This document shows positions 9,814 to 18,958 of a stretch of 64,000 nucleotides of DNA, one piece after another (position 1 is the stretch's first letter; every line of letters starts with the position of its first letter). The DNA comes from Rhizobium ruizarguesonis (GTDB taxonomy: Bacteria > Pseudomonadota > Alphaproteobacteria > Rhizobiales > Rhizobiaceae), in assembly GCF_012349115.1 (NCBI RefSeq), contig NZ_PQIG01000067.1:62001-126000 (forward strand), in the 5' to 3' direction. Below the pieces are notes generated by a model that saw only the letters and a program-made list of their open reading frames with translations, made no database searches and had not been told where the DNA came from. A program made the translations under genes and the position numbers.

Positions 9814-10776
9814 TCATCGCGCCTCGGCGTGCCACGGAAACAACTCGGCGGGCGTCAGAAGGCGCGGCATGATTTTCTGTTCGTAAAGTTCTTCGGCAAA
9901 ATCGGCGATCATTGCCTCGTTCTCGGCAAGCCCGCTGATGTTCCAGCTTGGCGGCAGGTCGGCCGCGCAGCGGCGCAGTTCGTCGATCATCCAGGGCGTG
10001 GTGTCGGCGTATTTCTCGCGCTTTTCCAGCCACAGGCGCTGAGACTCGTCGATCAGCTCGCTGAGTTCATCCATGATCCAGGGATGCTCCTGGACGATAT
10101 CAGCCTTGAAGCCGATCAGATGCATGCCCGGGATATAGCCGACGTCGTGGAAATAAGTGACTTCAGCGGCGCGGAAATCATCCAGCACCTGGCGGAGCGG
10201 CGATTCCTGATCGAAGAAACCCTTCGGCATGAAAGGCGTGAACACGGCATCGAGCCCGCCATCCAGCAGCAGATCGACCATCGGACGCTCACCGGGAGCG
10301 GCCTCGATGCGGCCGGGCCGTCCAAAACCATCGAGCCGGTCGGCGATCGGATGAGCTTCCGTCAGGCGCCCGGCATACCACATGGCATCCTCGACGCCGA
10401 CACCTTCCCGGCGCAAAGCGGCACGGGTCCAGATATTTCCGGAATCGCGCCAGCCGGTCACGCCGATATTCTTGCCGGCCAGATCAGACAGCGTGCGGAT
10501 CGGACTGTCCTTGGTGGTGATGATGCAGCGATGGCGGAAGCCGCGCATGATGAAGTTCGGCATGCCGACGATCCGATCATCGCCATCATGACGCATCTGC
10601 GAATAGCGGCTGAAGGACAGTTCCGCGGCGTCATGCGCCGCATCATCGGCGAGGCTGGAGACCAGCGTGCTCACGCGATCCACTTTGATATCGAGACGGG
10701 TAGAACTGACGTCACCGAGCACAAGCGGTGTCATGTAATCCCAGTCTCGAAGGGCGATGCGAAGCGTCACAGGCAT
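9814..10776 (-). CDS. Pht5-like / NMT1-type binding-fold protein without signal peptide
   Basis: 320 residues, first in this minus-strand operon. The fold is that of periplasmic binding proteins (DSPIRTLSDLAGKNIGVTGWRDSG), but the N-terminus (MPVTLRIALRDWDYMTPLV) is cytosolic with no export signal. This arrangement is shared with 4,5-dihydroxyphthalate decarboxylase (Pht5), whose enzymatic members use the same fold. It may therefore be an enzyme acting on an aromatic or acyl acid, or a cytosolic ligand carrier. ATG 10776 is preferred over an in-frame GTG at 10788. It is separated by 75 bases from the amino-acid binding protein. Confidence 0.7.
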   Translation of the reverse strand: MPVTLRIALRDWDYMTPLVLGDVSSTRLDIKVDRVSTLVSSLADDAAHDAAELSFSRYSQMRHDGDDRIVGMPNFIMRGFRHRCIITTKDSPIRTLSDLAGKNIGVTGWRDSGNIWTRAALRREGVGVEDAMWYAGRLTEAHPIADRLDGFGRPGRIEAAPGERPMVDLLLDGGLDAVFTPFMPKGFFDQESPLRQVLDDFRAAEVTYFHDVGYIPGMHLIGFKADIVQEHPWIMDELSELIDESQRLWLEKREKYADTTPWMIDELRRCAADLPPSWNISGLAENEAMIADFAEELYEQKIMPRLLTPAELFPWHAEAR

Positions 10777-10812
10777 GCAAAAACTCACTGAAATGGCTCG
10801 ACGAGGGGCAAA

Positions 10813-10864
10813 TTAAATGTTCAAAATAGAGAGCACAAATGTTATTACGTTATTGAACATTTAA
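10813..10864. promoter_or_regulatory. MocR operator: 12-bp inverted repeat
   Basis: TTAAATGTTCAA (10813-10824) and its exact reverse complement TTGAACATTTAA (10853-10864) lie in the 100-bp divergent region, with centres 40 bp apart (about four helical turns). MocR/GntR dimers commonly bind paired sites of this kind. The right arm ends 12 bases before the mocR-type start codon, so both autoregulation and control of the divergent operon are plausible. Confidence 0.65.
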
Positions 10865-10876
10865 AGTGAGAAAAAA

Positions 10877-12202
10877 ATGGGCGACACAGTCGAAGCCTCC
10901 TGGTTTGCCGAAAAAATAGCCGACCGCAGCATCCGGGGGATCGCTCTCGAAACGAGCGCGCTGATCCGTGCCGGCGTCCTGCCGATTGGGACGCGCCTGC
11001 CGGCGATCCGCGATATCGCTTACGAATTGCATGTCAGTCCGGCGACGATCTCCGAAGCCTGGAGCGATTTGCGGCGGCAGAAGATCATCAGCGGCCGGGG
11101 ACGCAACGGCACCTGGGTCAGTGGCGACCGCTTTGTCGCCAAGCCGGAACGCCTCGCCAGCTCGGGAAACTATAGGGCAGGTGTGCTCGACCTTACCTTG
11201 GCCGGGCCGGATGCAGCACTTCTTCCGCGCCTGGCCGAAGCAATGGCCTATGGTGCGTCCGTCGATGACCTCAACAGCTATGAGCGCAGCCGGATCGTGC
11301 CTGAGTTGAAGGACGCCGTTTCAGAGCGATGGCCCTATGAGGCGGAAGCCTTTCTGGCCACCAATGGCGGTTACAACGCCGTCTATACGATATTGCATGC
11401 GCTGGTCTCCCCGGGCTCCTCGGTCGCGATCGAACATCCCACAGCCATGCGACTGCTCGATATTCTGGAAGATCTCGGCGTGAAAATCATCCCTGTCGCC
11501 TGCGACGACGACGGCCCCCTGCCGGCTTCGCTCAGCGAGGCATTGCGGCAACGTCCGGCGGCTTTCCTGTTCCAGCCGCGGCTGCATTCGGTGACTGGCG
11601 TTACGGTCAGTTCATCCCGCCTCGATCAGCTCGGCGATGTGCTGGAAGACAGCGATACGCTTATCATCGAGGACGACGGCGTCGGTGACGTGTCGACGGC
11701 GGCTCCGCAGTCGCTCGGCGGCCGATTTGCGGAGCGGACGATCCATATCCTGTCACTCTCGAAAAGCCTCGGCCCGGATCTGCGTCTCGCGGTCCTGTCG
11801 AGTTCCGCGCCAATCGTCGACCAGATCCAGTCTTACCGTTCCTTCAGCGCCGGCTGGACCAGCCGTATCCTGCAAGGTGCCGCCGCCTGGCTATTACGCG
11901 ATCCGGCAACCTGGCAGCTTATCGGCGAGGCGCGCGCGATCTATCAGCAGAGGCGGGACGCTCTTGCCGATGCCCTCAGCGAACGGGGAATACCCATACC
12001 GGCTGGCCAGGGCCTGTGCCTCTGGGTGCCCGTCGTCTCCGAACCATTCGCGATGGTGACGCTCGCCGCCCGCAATATCGCCGTCAATCCGGGCAGCAAA
12101 TTCTCCGTCCTGCCAAGCAGTCATATCCGTGTCGCCACCAGCACGCTCAATGATCGCTGTGAGGAAGCCGCCGACGCGATCGCGCTGGCTCATGCGCCGT
12201 GA
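10877..12202 (+). CDS. MocR-type transcriptional regulator (GntR HTH + aminotransferase fold)
   Basis: 441 residues. The N-terminal winged helix spans about 12-80 (GTRLPAIRDIAYELHVSPATISEAW). The remainder is a fold-type-I aminotransferase domain that binds PLP; the Schiff-base lysine is K296 in SLSKSLGPDLRL, and IIEDDGVGDV holds the usual cofactor aspartate. MocR proteins act as PLP- and amino-compound-sensing regulators. It is divergent from the amino-acid importer/M20 operon and separated from it by a clear inverted repeat, so it very likely controls that operon. Confidence 0.93.
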   Translation: MGDTVEASWFAEKIADRSIRGIALETSALIRAGVLPIGTRLPAIRDIAYELHVSPATISEAWSDLRRQKIISGRGRNGTWVSGDRFVAKPERLASSGNYRAGVLDLTLAGPDAALLPRLAEAMAYGASVDDLNSYERSRIVPELKDAVSERWPYEAEAFLATNGGYNAVYTILHALVSPGSSVAIEHPTAMRLLDILEDLGVKIIPVACDDDGPLPASLSEALRQRPAAFLFQPRLHSVTGVTVSSSRLDQLGDVLEDSDTLIIEDDGVGDVSTAAPQSLGGRFAERTIHILSLSKSLGPDLRLAVLSSSAPIVDQIQSYRSFSAGWTSRILQGAAAWLLRDPATWQLIGEARAIYQQRRDALADALSERGIPIPAGQGLCLWVPVVSEPFAMVTLAARNIAVNPGSKFSVLPSSHIRVATSTLNDRCEEAADAIALAHAP

Positions 12203-12259
12203 AAGGCAGGGGCCGCAGGCCATGTCTCCGATCCCCAGCCATTCCGCGCAGGTCCGGGA

Positions 12260-12982
12260 CTACTTTCCATCAAGCCACTCCTGCAGCTCTGCCTCGGCCC
12301 GCTCCAGAGCGCTGTAGTTCAGGAGTTTGCGCAGGAAAGCGACCGTGACGGCGCGGGCGCGCAGATTGAAGCGGCCGTCCTCGTGGTCGTCGCCGCCGCT
12401 CTGGTAGACGTCGAGCTTGTCGTAGAGCTGCTGCAGGCGGTTCTGCACGCTGCGCAGCGAAAGGCCCCGACGTTTGGCGATGGCCCGGTCGGTAAGGCCG
12501 AGGGCGATATCGACGAGGATCTCGTATTCGGAATCGGTAAAGCCGTTCGTCTGGCCGAGGCTCTTCTGCTGCAGGCCCCGCACCTCGCGGTCGATGACGC
12601 ACTGGCTCTCGATGAAGATCGAACGCAGCGCAAGCTTCAACCGCTCGTCGGAGGCGGATTTCAGCACATAGCCGTAGGCGGCGCCATCCGGCACGATGCG
12701 GGAGACCCCGCGCACATAGGCCTCGTCCGAATAATTCGACCAGAACAGGATGCGGGTCTCCGGCCGCTCCTTCCAGATGGTGCGCGCCGCCTCGATGCCG
12801 TTGCGGTTCGCCATCTGCAGATCCATGACGATATGCGCCGACTTGTGGTCGCGGGCGAGCTTCTCGCCGACGGTCCCATTCTCCGCCTCGATCACCGTAT
12901 CGCATTCCGGCAGGGCCGCATTAACAGCCTCGTGCAGGTAGGACCGGTGCAGCGGGTCGTCCTCGACGATCAGAACCTTCAT
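12260..12982 (-). CDS. LuxR/NarL-type response regulator
   Basis: 240 residues. The receiver domain (1-125) has the acidic pocket E7-D8-D9, phospho-acceptor D54 (VMDLQM) and a conserved lysine in YVLKSAS. The C-terminal helix-turn-helix of the LuxR type is at about 155-215 (FTDSEYEILVDIALGLTDRAIAKRRGLS). It is downstream of, and 13 bases from, the sensor kinase at 12996, forming a two-component pair that faces a sugar importer promoter. Confidence 0.93.
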   Translation of the reverse strand: MKVLIVEDDPLHRSYLHEAVNAALPECDTVIEAENGTVGEKLARDHKSAHIVMDLQMANRNGIEAARTIWKERPETRILFWSNYSDEAYVRGVSRIVPDGAAYGYVLKSASDERLKLALRSIFIESQCVIDREVRGLQQKSLGQTNGFTDSEYEILVDIALGLTDRAIAKRRGLSLRSVQNRLQQLYDKLDVYQSGGDDHEDGRFNLRARAVTVAFLRKLLNYSALERAEAELQEWLDGK

Positions 12983-12995
12983 GGTGCCCTTCTCC

Positions 12996-14234
12996 TCAGT
13001 TTGGCCCGCTCGGCGGGTCGTTCGGTACGAGCGGTAGCACGACGCGCACCACAGTCCCGTGATTGTTGTGGCCGGGCCCGGTCGTGAAGCGCGCCGAAAT
13101 CAGCCGCGCACGGGTCTTCATGTTGTCGATGCCGCCGCCGATCCGTCCCCGCGCCTTGGTGAGCCCGGTCCCGTCGTCGGAGATTTCGATCGACAGCCGC
13201 TCCTCGTCGGCCTCGAGCCGCACCGTGACGGCCAGGGGCGCGGCATGACGCACCGCATTGTTGATCGCTTCCTGGGCGATCCGAAACAGCGCGACGCTGA
13301 CGGTCGGTTCCAGTCGCTCCAGTGCGCCGTGCGTCTCGTCGACAAGGCCCCATTCGATCCCCGATCCGCTGTCGCGGGTCGATCGGTCCAGATGATGTTC
13401 GATCGCTTGGGCGAGGCCGAAGAGCTGGAGCACGGAGGGTTTTGCCTGCTCGATGATCTGCCGCAGATCCTGCATGCAATGCTGCAGGGAACGGGAGATC
13501 GGCTCCAGCGTCTCGGGCGCCACCTCGCCGTGGCGCGACAGCCGATCGATCCGGCGGGCGAGCCGCGTCAGGTCGGCGAGCGTCTGGTCGTGCAGGTCCA
13601 TGCCGATGCGCTGGCGTTCCTGCTCCAGGGCTTCGGTAAGCTTCAGTGCACCTTGCCGCAAGCCCTCCTCGCGGGCGCGGGCCTCTGCCTCGACAATGGC
13701 CGAGCGTTGCGCCTGCTCGGCCGCCTGCAGCGCAAAGAAATAGGGCGTCAGCAGGTCGGCGATGATGCGGGCGCGTTCGATATCCTCCATCGTATAGACG
13801 CCCGCCCGGTGCGACGAGCAGGAAAGCGCCGCGATGATCGTGCCCTGCACCTTCATCGGCACATGCAAGCGGCTCCTCAGCGACTGTTCGACGATCGGCC
13901 GCTTGAACGCGCCCTCGAAGTGGAAACGCGGGTCGGTCATGGCGTCGTCCGCCAGCAGAAAGTCCACCTCGCCCCAGAGCAGCGCGCGGATGGGGCTGTT
14001 GACAACAGGCGCACCGGCAAGCCCGCCCCAGGCGGTCTCGATGCCCGTCTCGTAGGCCGTGTGATAGTTGCCGCCCTCAAGCAGCACGCAGACATCGAGG
14101 TGGTCGTGCGGGATGATATGGGCGACCTCGGCCGCGACGGAACGGATAGCCGAGCGGAAGTCGAGCTGGCCCGCGAGCAGCCGGGAAATGCCGAGATAAT
14201 GGTCGAACATGGCTGCGGGTACGAGATGCAGCAT
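12996..14234 (-). CDS. GAF-domain sensor histidine kinase (HisKA_3 type)
   Basis: 412 residues with no membrane segment, hence a cytosolic sensor. A GAF-like domain occupies about 20-170. The HisKA_3 dimerisation helix carries phospho-acceptor H215 in MDLHDQTLADLT. The ATPase domain has an N box (AQEAINNAVRHAAP), DDGTG and GGGIDNM. It is divergent from the sugar ABC operon across 280 bp and co-directional with its response regulator. The signal is unknown; a cytosolic GAF domain fits sensing of an imported sugar or a metabolite. Confidence 0.92.
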   Translation of the reverse strand: MLHLVPAAMFDHYLGISRLLAGQLDFRSAIRSVAAEVAHIIPHDHLDVCVLLEGGNYHTAYETGIETAWGGLAGAPVVNSPIRALLWGEVDFLLADDAMTDPRFHFEGAFKRPIVEQSLRSRLHVPMKVQGTIIAALSCSSHRAGVYTMEDIERARIIADLLTPYFFALQAAEQAQRSAIVEAEARAREEGLRQGALKLTEALEQERQRIGMDLHDQTLADLTRLARRIDRLSRHGEVAPETLEPISRSLQHCMQDLRQIIEQAKPSVLQLFGLAQAIEHHLDRSTRDSGSGIEWGLVDETHGALERLEPTVSVALFRIAQEAINNAVRHAAPLAVTVRLEADEERLSIEISDDGTGLTKARGRIGGGIDNMKTRARLISARFTTGPGHNNHGTVVRVVLPLVPNDPPSGPN

Positions 14235-14317
14235 CGTCAGTTCCTCCCCGAGGCGGCAGCAGGCTCCTCAACCCGCCGCGACCCTTCGCAGTAAGCGCCC
14301 GCGGAAGCGCCGCCGTC

Positions 14318-14353
14318 TTGCGTAAACCCGCAGCTTGTTGCGCAAATCCCGCA
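14318..14353 (+). promoter_or_regulatory. tandem repeat upstream of sugar importer, candidate response-regulator sites
   Basis: TTGCGTAAACCCGCA (14318-14332) and TTGCGCAAATCCCGCA (14338-14353) are near-identical direct repeats about two helical turns apart, in the divergent region between the sensor kinase and the sugar-binding-protein gene. Such spacing is usual for cooperative activator binding. Binding by the adjacent LuxR-type regulator is inferred. Confidence 0.5.
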
Positions 14354-14514
14354 AACGGATTGCCGCCTTGCCCCTGTACAGGCCGATCGATCTCCCGCAT
14401 CCTGCCCTTACTGAGAGGAGGAAGCTCAGTGCAAGAACAATTTTCACTCGGACCCAATTGGGCCGGCAGGAGTGAAGCGATCCGCCGACCAGCGCGATCA
14501 TCAGGGAGGAAGAC

Positions 14515-15531
14515 ATGACAATCCGTAAGATGCTTCTGGCATCGGCCGCTATTGCTTGCGCCGCGATGCCCGTTTCCGCCTTCGCCGAGACATCGGCCAA
14601 GAAAATCGCCCTTTCCAACAACTATGCCGGCAACTCATGGCGCCAGGCCATGCTGACGAGTTGGGGCAAGGTGACGGGGGAAGCCGTGAAGGCCGGCACC
14701 GTTGCCGCAGCCGACCCTTTCACCACCGCCGAGAACCAGGCGACGGAACAGGCCGCGCAGATCCAGAACATGATCCTGCAGGGTTATGACGCCATTGTGC
14801 TGAACGCCGCCTCGCCGACGGCGCTGAACGGTGCGGTCAAGGAAGCCTGCGATGCCGGCATCACCGTCGTGTCCTTCGACGGTATCGTCACCGAACCCTG
14901 CGCCTGGCGTATCGCCGTCAACTTCAAGGAAATGGGCCGCAGTGAGGTCGAGTACTTGTCGAAGAAACTTCCGGACGGCGGCAACCTGCTCGAGATCCGC
15001 GGCCTTGCCGGTGTCTTCGTCGATGACGAAATCTCGGCCGGCATCCATGAGGGTGTCAAGCAGTTCCCGCAGTTCAAGATTGTCGGCTCCGTTCACGGCG
15101 ACTGGGCGCAGGACGTGGCGCAGAAGGCTGTTGCCGGTATCCTGCCCAGCCTGCCCGACATCGCCGGCGTGGTAACGCAGGGCGGCGACGGCTATGGCGC
15201 CGCACAGGCGATTGCCGCAACCGACCGGAAGATGCCGATCATTATCATGGGCAACCGCGAGGACGAACTGAAGTGGTGGAAGGAGCAGAAGGACGCGAAG
15301 AGTTACGAGACCATGTCCGTATCCATCGCGCCAGGCGTCTCCACACTCGCTTTCTGGGTGGCACAGCAGATCCTCGACGGCAAGGAAGTCAAGAAGGACC
15401 TCGTCGTGCCCTTCCTGCGCATCGACCAGGACAATCTCGAAACCAACCTCGCCAATACCCAGGCCGGCGGCGTCGCCAACGTGGAATACACGCAGGCAGA
15501 CGCAATCAAGGTCATCGAGTCGGCAAAGTAA
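14515..15531 (+). CDS. ribose-type sugar ABC importer, periplasmic binding protein
   Basis: 338 residues with a Sec signal peptide (1-25, ending AFAET) and a periplasmic-binding-protein type-1 fold. Visible family features include NNYAGNSWRQAM, MILQGYDAIVLNAASPTAL, VVSFDGIV and GVVTQGGDGYGAAQAI. AGGGAGGAAG lies just before the ATG. It is the first gene of a four-gene importer plus lactonase unit. A hairpin terminator directly after it probably makes it more abundant than the membrane subunits. Confidence 0.93.
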   Translation: MTIRKMLLASAAIACAAMPVSAFAETSAKKIALSNNYAGNSWRQAMLTSWGKVTGEAVKAGTVAAADPFTTAENQATEQAAQIQNMILQGYDAIVLNAASPTALNGAVKEACDAGITVVSFDGIVTEPCAWRIAVNFKEMGRSEVEYLSKKLPDGGNLLEIRGLAGVFVDDEISAGIHEGVKQFPQFKIVGSVHGDWAQDVAQKAVAGILPSLPDIAGVVTQGGDGYGAAQAIAATDRKMPIIIMGNREDELKWWKEQKDAKSYETMSVSIAPGVSTLAFWVAQQILDGKEVKKDLVVPFLRIDQDNLETNLANTQAGGVANVEYTQADAIKVIESAK

Positions 15532-15544
15532 TTCTCCCGGCGAC

Positions 15545-15580
15545 TGCCGCGCGGCCGCAGAAGGTCGCGCGGCATTTTTT
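15545..15580 (+). terminator. intra-operon hairpin after the sugar-binding protein gene
   Basis: TGCCGCGCGGCC and GGTCGCGCGGCA pair over 12 positions (one G-T pair) around a 6-base loop and are followed by six T residues. This is a canonical intrinsic terminator lying between the binding-protein gene and the ATPase gene. Partial read-through would lower expression of the membrane components relative to the binding protein, a known arrangement in ABC importer operons. Confidence 0.8.
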
Positions 15581-15589
15581 CAAGCAGGC

Positions 15590-17053
15590 ATGGCGGGCAG
15601 CATGGATGACGTTTTGAAGGCGGTGATCGCCGTCGATGGCGCCAAGGTAAGTTTCGGCGCGGTCAGGGCGCTCGATGGCGTGACCCTTCGCGTCATGCCG
15701 GGCGAATGCGTCGGGCTTGTCGGGCACAATGGCGCCGGCAAGTCCACCATCGTCAGCGTCATCAACGGCGGTCTCACGCCGCATGAAGGAAGTGTGGCGA
15801 GCGACGGCGAGCGGCTGGAGCGTTATGGCATCAACGCGGCGCGTGCCCGCGGCGTGCGCTGCGTCTTCCAGGAGCTTTCGCTCTGCCCCAACCTTTCGAT
15901 CGTCGAGAACACGCGCATCATGCATCGCCATCTCGGCGGCTTCGGCTGGCGCAGGCGTGCTGCAAACATCATCGAGACGAGCCTCGACGCGGTCTTTCCC
16001 GGCCACGGCATCGACAGCAGCCGGGCCGTCGGAGATCTTTCGATCGCCGAGCGGCAGATGGTCGAGATATCAATGGCCTTTTCCGACGCCGGCATTCCCC
16101 CGCGGCTGGTGATCCTCGATGAACCAACTTCGTCGCTCGATGCAAGCCTTGCCCGGCAGATGCTCGACCATGTCCGCCGCTTCATTGCCACGGGCGGGTC
16201 CGTCATCTTCATCTCGCATATCCTGCATGAGATCCTCGAAACCTCCGATCGCATCGTCGTCATGAAGGACGGCCGCGTCGTCGCCGAACGCCCGGCGCAG
16301 GGCTTCGACCATCACGGCCTCGTCGAAACCATGGGCACCGTCGCGAAGGAGGAGACCGGGCAGCGATCAGTGCGCGAACAATCCACCGCTCCGCTCATTC
16401 TGTCCCATCAGGCGAAGGGCCTTTCCTTTGCGGCCCGCAAGGGTGAGATCATCGGACTGGCGGGGCTGGCGGGCCATGGGCAGACCGAACTCCTGCTTGC
16501 CCTGCATGCCACCCAGTCCGGCAACTGGCTGCCCGAGCGCGATCCGCTCGTCACCTTCGTCGCCGGCGACCGCCGCCTCAACGGCGTCTTCGAACTCTGG
16601 AGCATCCTGCGCAACTTCTCCATCGCCTCGCTCGGCGACCTGTCGCGGCGAGGCCTCATCCTCGCGGACGAAGAGGAGACGAAAGGCGCCGACTGGAAGC
16701 GCAGGATCGAGATCCGCACCCCCGATATGGACAACCGCATCCTGTCGTTGTCAGGCGGCAACCAGCAGCAGGTCCTCTTTGCCCGCGCGCTTGCGACGCG
16801 CGCACCTGTTGTCCTGATGGACGATCCGATGCGCGGCGTCGATGTTGGCACCAAGCAGGAGGTCTATGCGATCATCCGCGAGGAAGCGGCGCGCGGCCGC
16901 ACCTTTATCTGGTACTCGACCGAAATGGACGAGGTCCGCCTCTGCGACCGCGTCTACGTCTTCCGCGAAGGCCGCATCACCACCGAACTCGCCGGTGATG
17001 CCGTCAACGAGACGAGTATCATCGCCGCCTCCTTCGAGGGGGCCGCCGCATGA
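15590..17053 (+). CDS. sugar ABC importer, tandem ATPase (RbsA/MglA type)
   Basis: 487 residues with two nucleotide-binding halves. The first has Walker A GHNGAGKST and Walker B VILDEPTSS. The second, from about 270, lacks a good Walker A (LAGLAGHGQTELL) but keeps the signature LSGGNQQQVLFARAL and VLMDDPMRG. This degeneracy is normal for sugar importers of this class. ATG 15590 and ATG 15602 are both possible; neither has a strong ribosome site. The stop overlaps the next start by 4 bases. Confidence 0.92.
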   Translation: MAGSMDDVLKAVIAVDGAKVSFGAVRALDGVTLRVMPGECVGLVGHNGAGKSTIVSVINGGLTPHEGSVASDGERLERYGINAARARGVRCVFQELSLCPNLSIVENTRIMHRHLGGFGWRRRAANIIETSLDAVFPGHGIDSSRAVGDLSIAERQMVEISMAFSDAGIPPRLVILDEPTSSLDASLARQMLDHVRRFIATGGSVIFISHILHEILETSDRIVVMKDGRVVAERPAQGFDHHGLVETMGTVAKEETGQRSVREQSTAPLILSHQAKGLSFAARKGEIIGLAGLAGHGQTELLLALHATQSGNWLPERDPLVTFVAGDRRLNGVFELWSILRNFSIASLGDLSRRGLILADEEETKGADWKRRIEIRTPDMDNRILSLSGGNQQQVLFARALATRAPVVLMDDPMRGVDVGTKQEVYAIIREEAARGRTFIWYSTEMDEVRLCDRVYVFREGRITTELAGDAVNETSIIAASFEGAAA

Positions 17054-17997
17054 CGTTCCGGCTGTCGTCCGACGCCCTGCGACTTGCCATTCCCGCCCTG
17101 TCGCTGACGCTGCTGCTCGCCGCCGTCTTCTGGCTGCAGCCGCGCGCCATGAGCTATGTCGGGCTCAACCTGCTGTTCAACCTGGCTGTGCCGATCGCGC
17201 TTGCGACGATCGCCCAGATGATCGTGATGGCGGTGAACGATCTCGATCTCTCGATGGGCGCCTTCGTCAGCTTCATCGCCTGCGTCACCGCGACCTTTCT
17301 GCGGGATGCCCCGGTGACCGGCGTGCTGATCCTTGCCGGCGCGATCGCAACCTATGCAGCGCTCGGCATCGTCATCTATCTGCGCGACCTGCCGTCCATC
17401 GTCGTGACCCTTGGCATGAGCTTCGTCTGGGGCGGCCTCGCCGTCCTGCTGCTGCCGGCACCGGGCGGGCAGGCGCCGGACTGGGTGCGCTGGCTGATGA
17501 CCGTGAAGCCGCCGCTGGCGCCGATGGCGATCGTCGCCAGCATCGTCATCGCCGCCGTCGCTCATCTTCTCGTCATGCGGTCGTCGCTCGGCGTGCTGAT
17601 GCGCGGCATCGGCGGTAACCAGCGTTCGGTCGAGCGCGCCGGCTGGTCGATTGTCGGGGCGCGCGCTGCCGCCTACGGTCTTGCCGGCCTCTTTGCGGTG
17701 CTCGCCGGCATCGCCCTCGTCGGCCTGACCACCTCGGCCGATGCCAATATCGCGCTGCGCTACACGCTGCTGTCGATCGCCGGCGTGATTCTCGGCGGCG
17801 GCGAGTTCATTGGCGGCCGCGTCTCCCCGATCGGCGCCGTCATCGGCGCGCTGACGCTGACGCTCGCCGGCTCGTTCCTGTCCTTCCTGCGCATCTCGCC
17901 AGACTGGCAGATCGGGGCTCAGGGCGCGATCCTGATCATCGTGCTGGCACTCCGCCTGATGCTGAACCGCCTGGAGAAGCGGGAGAAACGCCGATGA
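17050..17997 (+). CDS. sugar ABC importer, permease 1
   Basis: 315 residues, RbsC/MglC family, with about eight to ten hydrophobic segments. The diagnostic glycine-rich stretch SIAGVILGGGEFIGGR is at about residue 240-256. Overlaps the ATPase gene and the second permease by 4 bases on each side. Two different permeases in one operon imply a heterodimeric channel. Confidence 0.92.
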   Translation: MTFRLSSDALRLAIPALSLTLLLAAVFWLQPRAMSYVGLNLLFNLAVPIALATIAQMIVMAVNDLDLSMGAFVSFIACVTATFLRDAPVTGVLILAGAIATYAALGIVIYLRDLPSIVVTLGMSFVWGGLAVLLLPAPGGQAPDWVRWLMTVKPPLAPMAIVASIVIAAVAHLLVMRSSLGVLMRGIGGNQRSVERAGWSIVGARAAAYGLAGLFAVLAGIALVGLTTSADANIALRYTLLSIAGVILGGGEFIGGRVSPIGAVIGALTLTLAGSFLSFLRISPDWQIGAQGAILIIVLALRLMLNRLEKREKRR

Positions 17998-18944
17998 CCC
18001 CGCTCCTTCGCCTATTTCGTAAACCCTGGATCTGGTCGTGGCTTGCCGCCTTTGTCGTCTGGTTCCTGACGATCATGGTGACGCTCGGCGCCAGCACGCT
18101 TGGCCTGTCGCAGGCAGCACTCACTTTCGCGGCCTTCTCGGTCATCGTCGGCATTGGCCAGATGTTCGTGATCACACTCGGCCCCGGCAACATCGATCTC
18201 TCGGTTCCCGCCACCATGACGCTTGCCGGCACGGTGGCGCTGAAGCTGATGAATGTCGAAAACGGCATGATCCTGCCGGGCCTTCTCGTCGCCATCGTCA
18301 TCGGTCTTGTCGTTGGTCTCGGCAACTATGCGCTCATCAAGGCGCTGCGCATTCCGCCGATCATCGCCACGCTGTCCATGAGCTTCATCGTGCAGTCCGC
18401 CGCGATCTGGACGAACCGGGGCTTGCGCATCAAGCCTCCGAGCGTGCTGGCGGAATTCACCACGTCGAAAACGCTCGGCGTGCCGAATGTGGCAATCGTC
18501 GCATTCCTCATCTCGCTGCTTGCCTGGTTCCTGCTCGAGAAGACGATCTACGGACGCTGGATCTCGGCGATCGGCCAGAGCATGCCGGCAGCGCGCATGG
18601 CCGGCATACCGGTCGACGGCACGCGTTTCGTCACTTATCTCTTCTGCGCCGTGCTCGCTTCGGTCGCAGGCTATCTGCTCGCCTGCTTCTCCGGCGGCGC
18701 AGCGCTCAACATGGGCTCGGAATATCTGCTGATGTCGATCGCTGTCGTCGTGATCGGCGGCACGGCAGTCGCCGGCGGCGATTCCAACGTGCCGGGGATC
18801 TGGGGCGCATCGCTCTTCATGTTCCTGGTCGTCTCCATGCTCAATACTTATGGGTTCGGCGCGGGCATTCGCCTGATCATGACCGGCCTCATCATCATCA
18901 GCGTCATCATGCTCGCCGGCGGTCGCCGGGCCGGCATGCGATAA
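17994..18944 (+). CDS. sugar ABC importer, permease 2
   Basis: 316 residues, same family as the preceding gene. Features include the early GPGNIDLSVPATMTLAG segment, the cytoplasmic loop IGQSMPAARMAGIPVDGTRF and the conserved VVVIGGTAVAGGDSN motif. The start overlaps the first permease by 4 bases. Fifteen bases separate it from the lactonase gene. Confidence 0.92.
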   Translation: MTPLLRLFRKPWIWSWLAAFVVWFLTIMVTLGASTLGLSQAALTFAAFSVIVGIGQMFVITLGPGNIDLSVPATMTLAGTVALKLMNVENGMILPGLLVAIVIGLVVGLGNYALIKALRIPPIIATLSMSFIVQSAAIWTNRGLRIKPPSVLAEFTTSKTLGVPNVAIVAFLISLLAWFLLEKTIYGRWISAIGQSMPAARMAGIPVDGTRFVTYLFCAVLASVAGYLLACFSGGAALNMGSEYLLMSIAVVVIGGTAVAGGDSNVPGIWGASLFMFLVVSMLNTYGFGAGIRLIMTGLIIISVIMLAGGRRAGMR

Positions 18945-18958
18945 ACGGGAAGACCGCC

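Noticed and set aside
8824..10791. Very long open frame on the plus strand opposite the amino-acid importer genes
   Set aside because: It is antisense to three well-supported genes with canonical motifs; the open frame is a by-product of high GC third positions and its translation shows no domain.
18038..18958. N-terminal extension of the SMP-30 frame through the permease gene
   Set aside because: The extension is an out-of-frame reading of the second permease; the lactonase domain begins at 18959.
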